Origin: Branchiostoma floridae
Lineage: Eukaryota > Chordata > Leptocardii > Amphioxiformes > Branchiostomatidae
Assembly (NCBI RefSeq): GCF_000003815.2
Contig: NC_049982.1
Span: 15,713,704-15,777,703 of the forward strand
Reading direction: 5' to 3'
Length of the DNA: 64,000 bases
The translations under genes and the position numbers were made by a program. Positions 60,974 through 64,000 of the stretch are shown one piece after another; positions within the stretch are counted from its first letter, which is position 1, and each line of letters starts with the position of its first letter. The notes under the pieces were generated by a model that did not search any database, was not told the origin of the DNA, and saw only the letters and a list, made by a program, of their open reading frames with translations.

Positions 60974-61170
60974 GAGAATATCTCCGCTGTTTGTTGTTGT
61001 TCTCACTTGACGACTTCAGTGTTCGAGATTCTCACTCATAAACTTCTACTGTAGAACAGATGACGTCATTTCCCATAGTTCTGTTAGACCGATACTGCCT
61101 ACCCCTGCCCATCACAATTAGCGTTTCAACCAATGAGAGACCGGCACTTATGGTTTGACCAATGCGAGAG
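60974..61170 (-). promoter_or_regulatory. Promoter-like block for a minus-strand transcript
   Basis: A perfect CRE TGACGTCA at 61061-61068 and two CCAAT boxes at 61130-61134 and 61159-61163 lie upstream (minus sense) of a possible first exon that ends at CTCAAAG|GTAACG near 60974. No good start codon is in that exon. It could be the 5' UTR exon of the zinc-finger gene, with the satellite element in its first intron. This link is speculative. Confidence 0.35.
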
Positions 61171-61400
61171 TGGTTGCATGTCTGTCATATATTAATTTTC
61201 ATTTTTATATTTTCATTTTGCATTTCAGAGTTTTGACGGAGGTTGGTTAGACCACTATCGGACCGGTCAAGTCGTGATATCTCAAGAAAAGTTGTGATGA
61301 ACTTGGCCACAATGCCTCCATGTTTGTCTTCCTCCTTTTCTGTGCCATCTTATTTACCAAAGATGTTCCTGTAAATACAATAAAGAAAATCTCTGGCACC

Positions 61401-61423
61401 ATTGACAGGATATTCCTGTCAAT
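61401..61423. repeat. Palindrome ATTGACAGGA-TAT-TCCTGTCAAT
   Basis: Second perfect copy of the palindrome at 36058. A partial copy (ATTGACAGGATGTTC) follows at about 61487-61501. Confidence 0.7.
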
Positions 61424-61600
61424 AAGAATCTTTTTGACACTACCGGATGTAATGTTACCTATTCAGCAACATTCTATTGGCTGCCTATTGACAGGATGTT
61501 CTTCGTTAATATTATCTAAGTGACCCTGTCAACACTAATCCTGAGGATTATCCTGCAAATTTGTGCAAAACTAAGAATTGTTTACATTTTGAGCAAGAAT

Positions 61601-61945
61601 AAGGCCATGTTGATTTGATTACATGGATGACATCTGTGCGCATCAGCCACAAAATGAGCCATAGATTGCAAAAAAATTATCGGAAAATATATACTTATGT
61701 CACCGTCAATTCCATGGTCAAAGAGGAAGTAAACGAAAGAATGAAAAATCTACTGTTTGGTATACCATATTGTGTGTTATGTTCTTATTCAACCTTCCTG
61801 ACCACTTACAGTATATTCCATTTTGAAGGCACATTTTTTTGACAAACTTTTTGTTATTCACACGTTAGCATCAGTTTTGGGTTTCCCAGAGGATGTCATC
61901 CATATACAGTACATTTACAAGTATTTGCAAATCAGCATGGCCTAA
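61601..61945. mobile_element. Family 1 MITE, copy 3
   Basis: Starts AAGGCCATGTTGATTTGATT and ACATGGATGACATC. Ends GAGGATGTCATCCATATAC and then CAGCATGGCCTAA. Its interior (GGTATACCATA, CAACCTTCCTGACCACT) matches, inverted, an internal part of the left arm of copy 1, so this is a deletion derivative of the same family. Confidence 0.8.
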
Positions 61946-61982
61946 TTGACCTGAAATAATAATTGATTTAAAAAAATGTCCT

Positions 61983-62033
61983 GATCAAAATCGAACCCCA
62001 CACCTTGTTAGGTGACCATTATACTAAGTATGC
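61983..62033 (-). pseudogene. tRNA-like fragment
   Basis: On the minus strand it has TTAGTATAATGGTCACC (A-box type), GGGGTTCGATTTTG (B-box type) and a following T-run. The anticodon arm is missing, so this is a tRNA pseudogene or a SINE remnant. Confidence 0.45.
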
Positions 62034-62039
62034 CAATGT

Positions 62040-64000
62040 ACAAATTCTTTGGCTGTATGTTTCCTGAATTAAAGGTATTTCTGTCAACAACTCTCTTTTT
62101 TCCAGGATGTCAATATGCTGATTTTAGGCCTTACCTTCCATATATGTAATTTGAGGGAGCAAATATGGGAGTCCAAACTAAATACAAATGTAGGCTTTAT
62201 TCTAGTAACGTTACCTAAATTAGCACTTCATATCCAAGGTAGACACAGAATCTATGACTGAACATGATTGAAGTTTAATGATTCCATTGTAAGAAGAAAA
62301 CGCTACAAAGTACAGCTGCCCTTTCTACTAAATGTGTACAAAATGTACTACTAGCAGCAGTTAAGTTATAGATCGAAACTTGGATATGAAAAACATTGGA
62401 GACACAACAATGATCATGATAGAAAGTGTGCATTGAGGTACATAGAACTGCAGCTGTCTTATCATTTGTAAACCTCATCAATGTAAGTATAGTTTAATAG
62501 AGATCTGTTAGACCAAGGAGGTTAGAAGGAGTTCATATAAGTTTTTATAACCTGTTGATGGATGTAACCCCAGTGGAGGTAAGGGAACATTGGGAAAGAA
62601 ACACCCACCAAATGACTTTGTTTAGTGTAGTTTTCAACCCTTGCTGACAGATGTCTAACATGATCCTTATGTAAACATTGCATGGACATATTGAAACTTC
62701 TTCCCATCAAAAACTGTATATCCAAGCTCCCAGGGTTAACAAATACAAGTGCATTGCATATTCTTTACTAAAAAAACGTCTTCTGTGCTTTCCCATCTGT
62801 ATCAACGGTATTCAACATCAACATGATCAGCAAGAGTGCAAGTACTAGTTCATTATGTCATTAAAAACAACCAGACTTGCAGTCTTATGCACTGCGTGTA
62901 TTTATAAATTTACAACAGATCTAAGGTTACCCTTCAAACATACAATGATCACCATAGTGCACTGACAATTCTTCATAGTTGATTATCATTACACACTCCA
63001 ATGTACCTCTAATTCTTGACACAGTAAAGTCTGCTGTTTTTAGATCATCTGTATCCATTCAGCTTCACATGACTTCAAGAGAAACAAACAAAAATCTATC
63101 TCTAACATGCAAAGTTTAATACAAAGGGAACAGAACAGTTTCAACTATACTATCATAATTGCACCAAAAATGTATCAAATAAGAATTAGAGTTCTTAAGA
63201 ATGGTGCCTTACAATAACATTATGTCTGGTGTATAAAGAACAAACAAGCTGGTTGCATACAATTCAGCTATACACAATGGATAACGTAAACAGCATAAAA
63301 TGTAGCCTGTAAATCACCAAGAAATCATAACCAGAACTAAGCAAAATTCAACTTGCCAAAATAATATTAGGCTCTTGCTTAAATGTTGAAGATTATGGCA
63401 TTAAAACATATTTATGACTTGAACTGAAGTAACTTCTATTGGAGTGATTTCTAGCACCTGTCATGATCAGCTTTGCTAATGTTCAGATAAATGCTGAAAT
63501 TGCTGCTTGCATAAAACATATTTACATGTAACCTGATAATAATGAAGTAAACAATGAAAAAGATGCCAAACAAATGCAAATTAAGAGTATACTTCATGAA
63601 TTAAAGAACCTTGTCTAATTGTTCCCAAGGATGGAGACAGTTGTACATCTTTCCCAAACTTTAACCTTATACCAAAAGAGTTTGACAGATTCAATTGAAG
63701 TATCTAGAGATGTGCAGTTTATAACAACTAATAGACACAGTTATAGCTTTATGTGGTAAGTGAAAATTACACAAATGCTTACATAACAATGATTTCTATA
63801 TCAACAGTGATGGAGCTGTACTATGCACAATTTTTTAGAACAAGACTATTGAAAGTTCTTAATAAGTTGATTCATGGCAAATTTCCTGAGTCTGAGAAGA
63901 GGAAGAAAAGCAGCAAACAGAGAAACATTGCAAAATTTTGTTGATGGGTCTGCTGCTGACATTTCGTTTAATATTTACAAATTATTACATGTATCTGGAA
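62040..64000 (-). other. AT-rich DNA, possibly 3' UTR of a minus-strand gene beyond the window
   Basis: No coding exon is supported. TTTATT at 62196-62201 reads AATAAA on the minus strand, which would suit the end of a long 3' UTR. This is inference from composition and one motif. Confidence 0.25.

Overview
The window is eukaryotic genomic DNA from an invertebrate deuterostome, most likely an amphioxus (Branchiostoma-type) draft assembly. This rests on short exons with GT-AG introns, chordate-like orthologues (PRELID1, POLN, SH3BP2), single-exon leucine-rich-repeat receptor genes, abundant MITE/SINE/LINE debris and four runs of N marking scaffold gaps. The species call is inference; no species-diagnostic sequence was used.

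Layout, left to right. (1) 167-5546, plus: the last eight exons of a large charged coiled-coil protein whose 5' part lies outside the window. Two homologous alternative terminal exons are visible. (2) 7597-10508, minus: a complete three-exon PRELI-domain gene (PRELID1-like), tail-to-tail with gene 1. A damaged LINE sits in its second coding intron and a nested fold-back element in its 5' intron. (3) About 12.43-12.81 kb: a probable divergent promoter shared by the PRELI gene and POLN. (4) 13083-27925, plus: DNA polymerase nu (POLN), 26 coding exons that join in frame to 1369 residues, with a long Ser/Thr-rich N-terminal extension and an altered motif A. Its introns carry a SINE with perfect target duplications, a MITE and a ~3 kb TTAA-flanked element. 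(5) 29518-31098, minus: an intronless LRR transmembrane protein. (6) 31-39 kb: repeat-rich intergenic DNA with a GC-rich hairpin, a long-inverted-repeat element, a hAT-type MITE and three gaps. (7) 39111-45652, plus: an SH3BP2-type adaptor (PH, proline-rich region, SH2), 13 exons, 624 residues, with a tandemly duplicated 3' UTR segment. (8) 48608-52339, minus: a four-exon class B (adhesion/Methuselah-like) GPCR without a GPS motif. (9) 53592-54428, minus: a four-finger C2H2 protein. (10) 55344-60643: a satellite-bearing element (about 50 copies of a 54-bp unit between unique flanks) next to its own internally deleted copy. (11) 60.6-64 kb: a CRE/CCAAT promoter-like block, another MITE copy and AT-rich DNA that may be 3' UTR of a minus-strand gene beyond the right edge.

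The genes are not a functional operon. POLN acts in DNA damage tolerance, the PRELI protein in mitochondrial phospholipid transfer, and the SH3BP2 homologue in tyrosine-kinase signalling. POLN and SH3BP2 are also linked on human 4p16.3, so part of this neighbourhood looks like conserved synteny. All exon boundaries were chosen by hand from splice consensus and reading phase; no transcript evidence was available.
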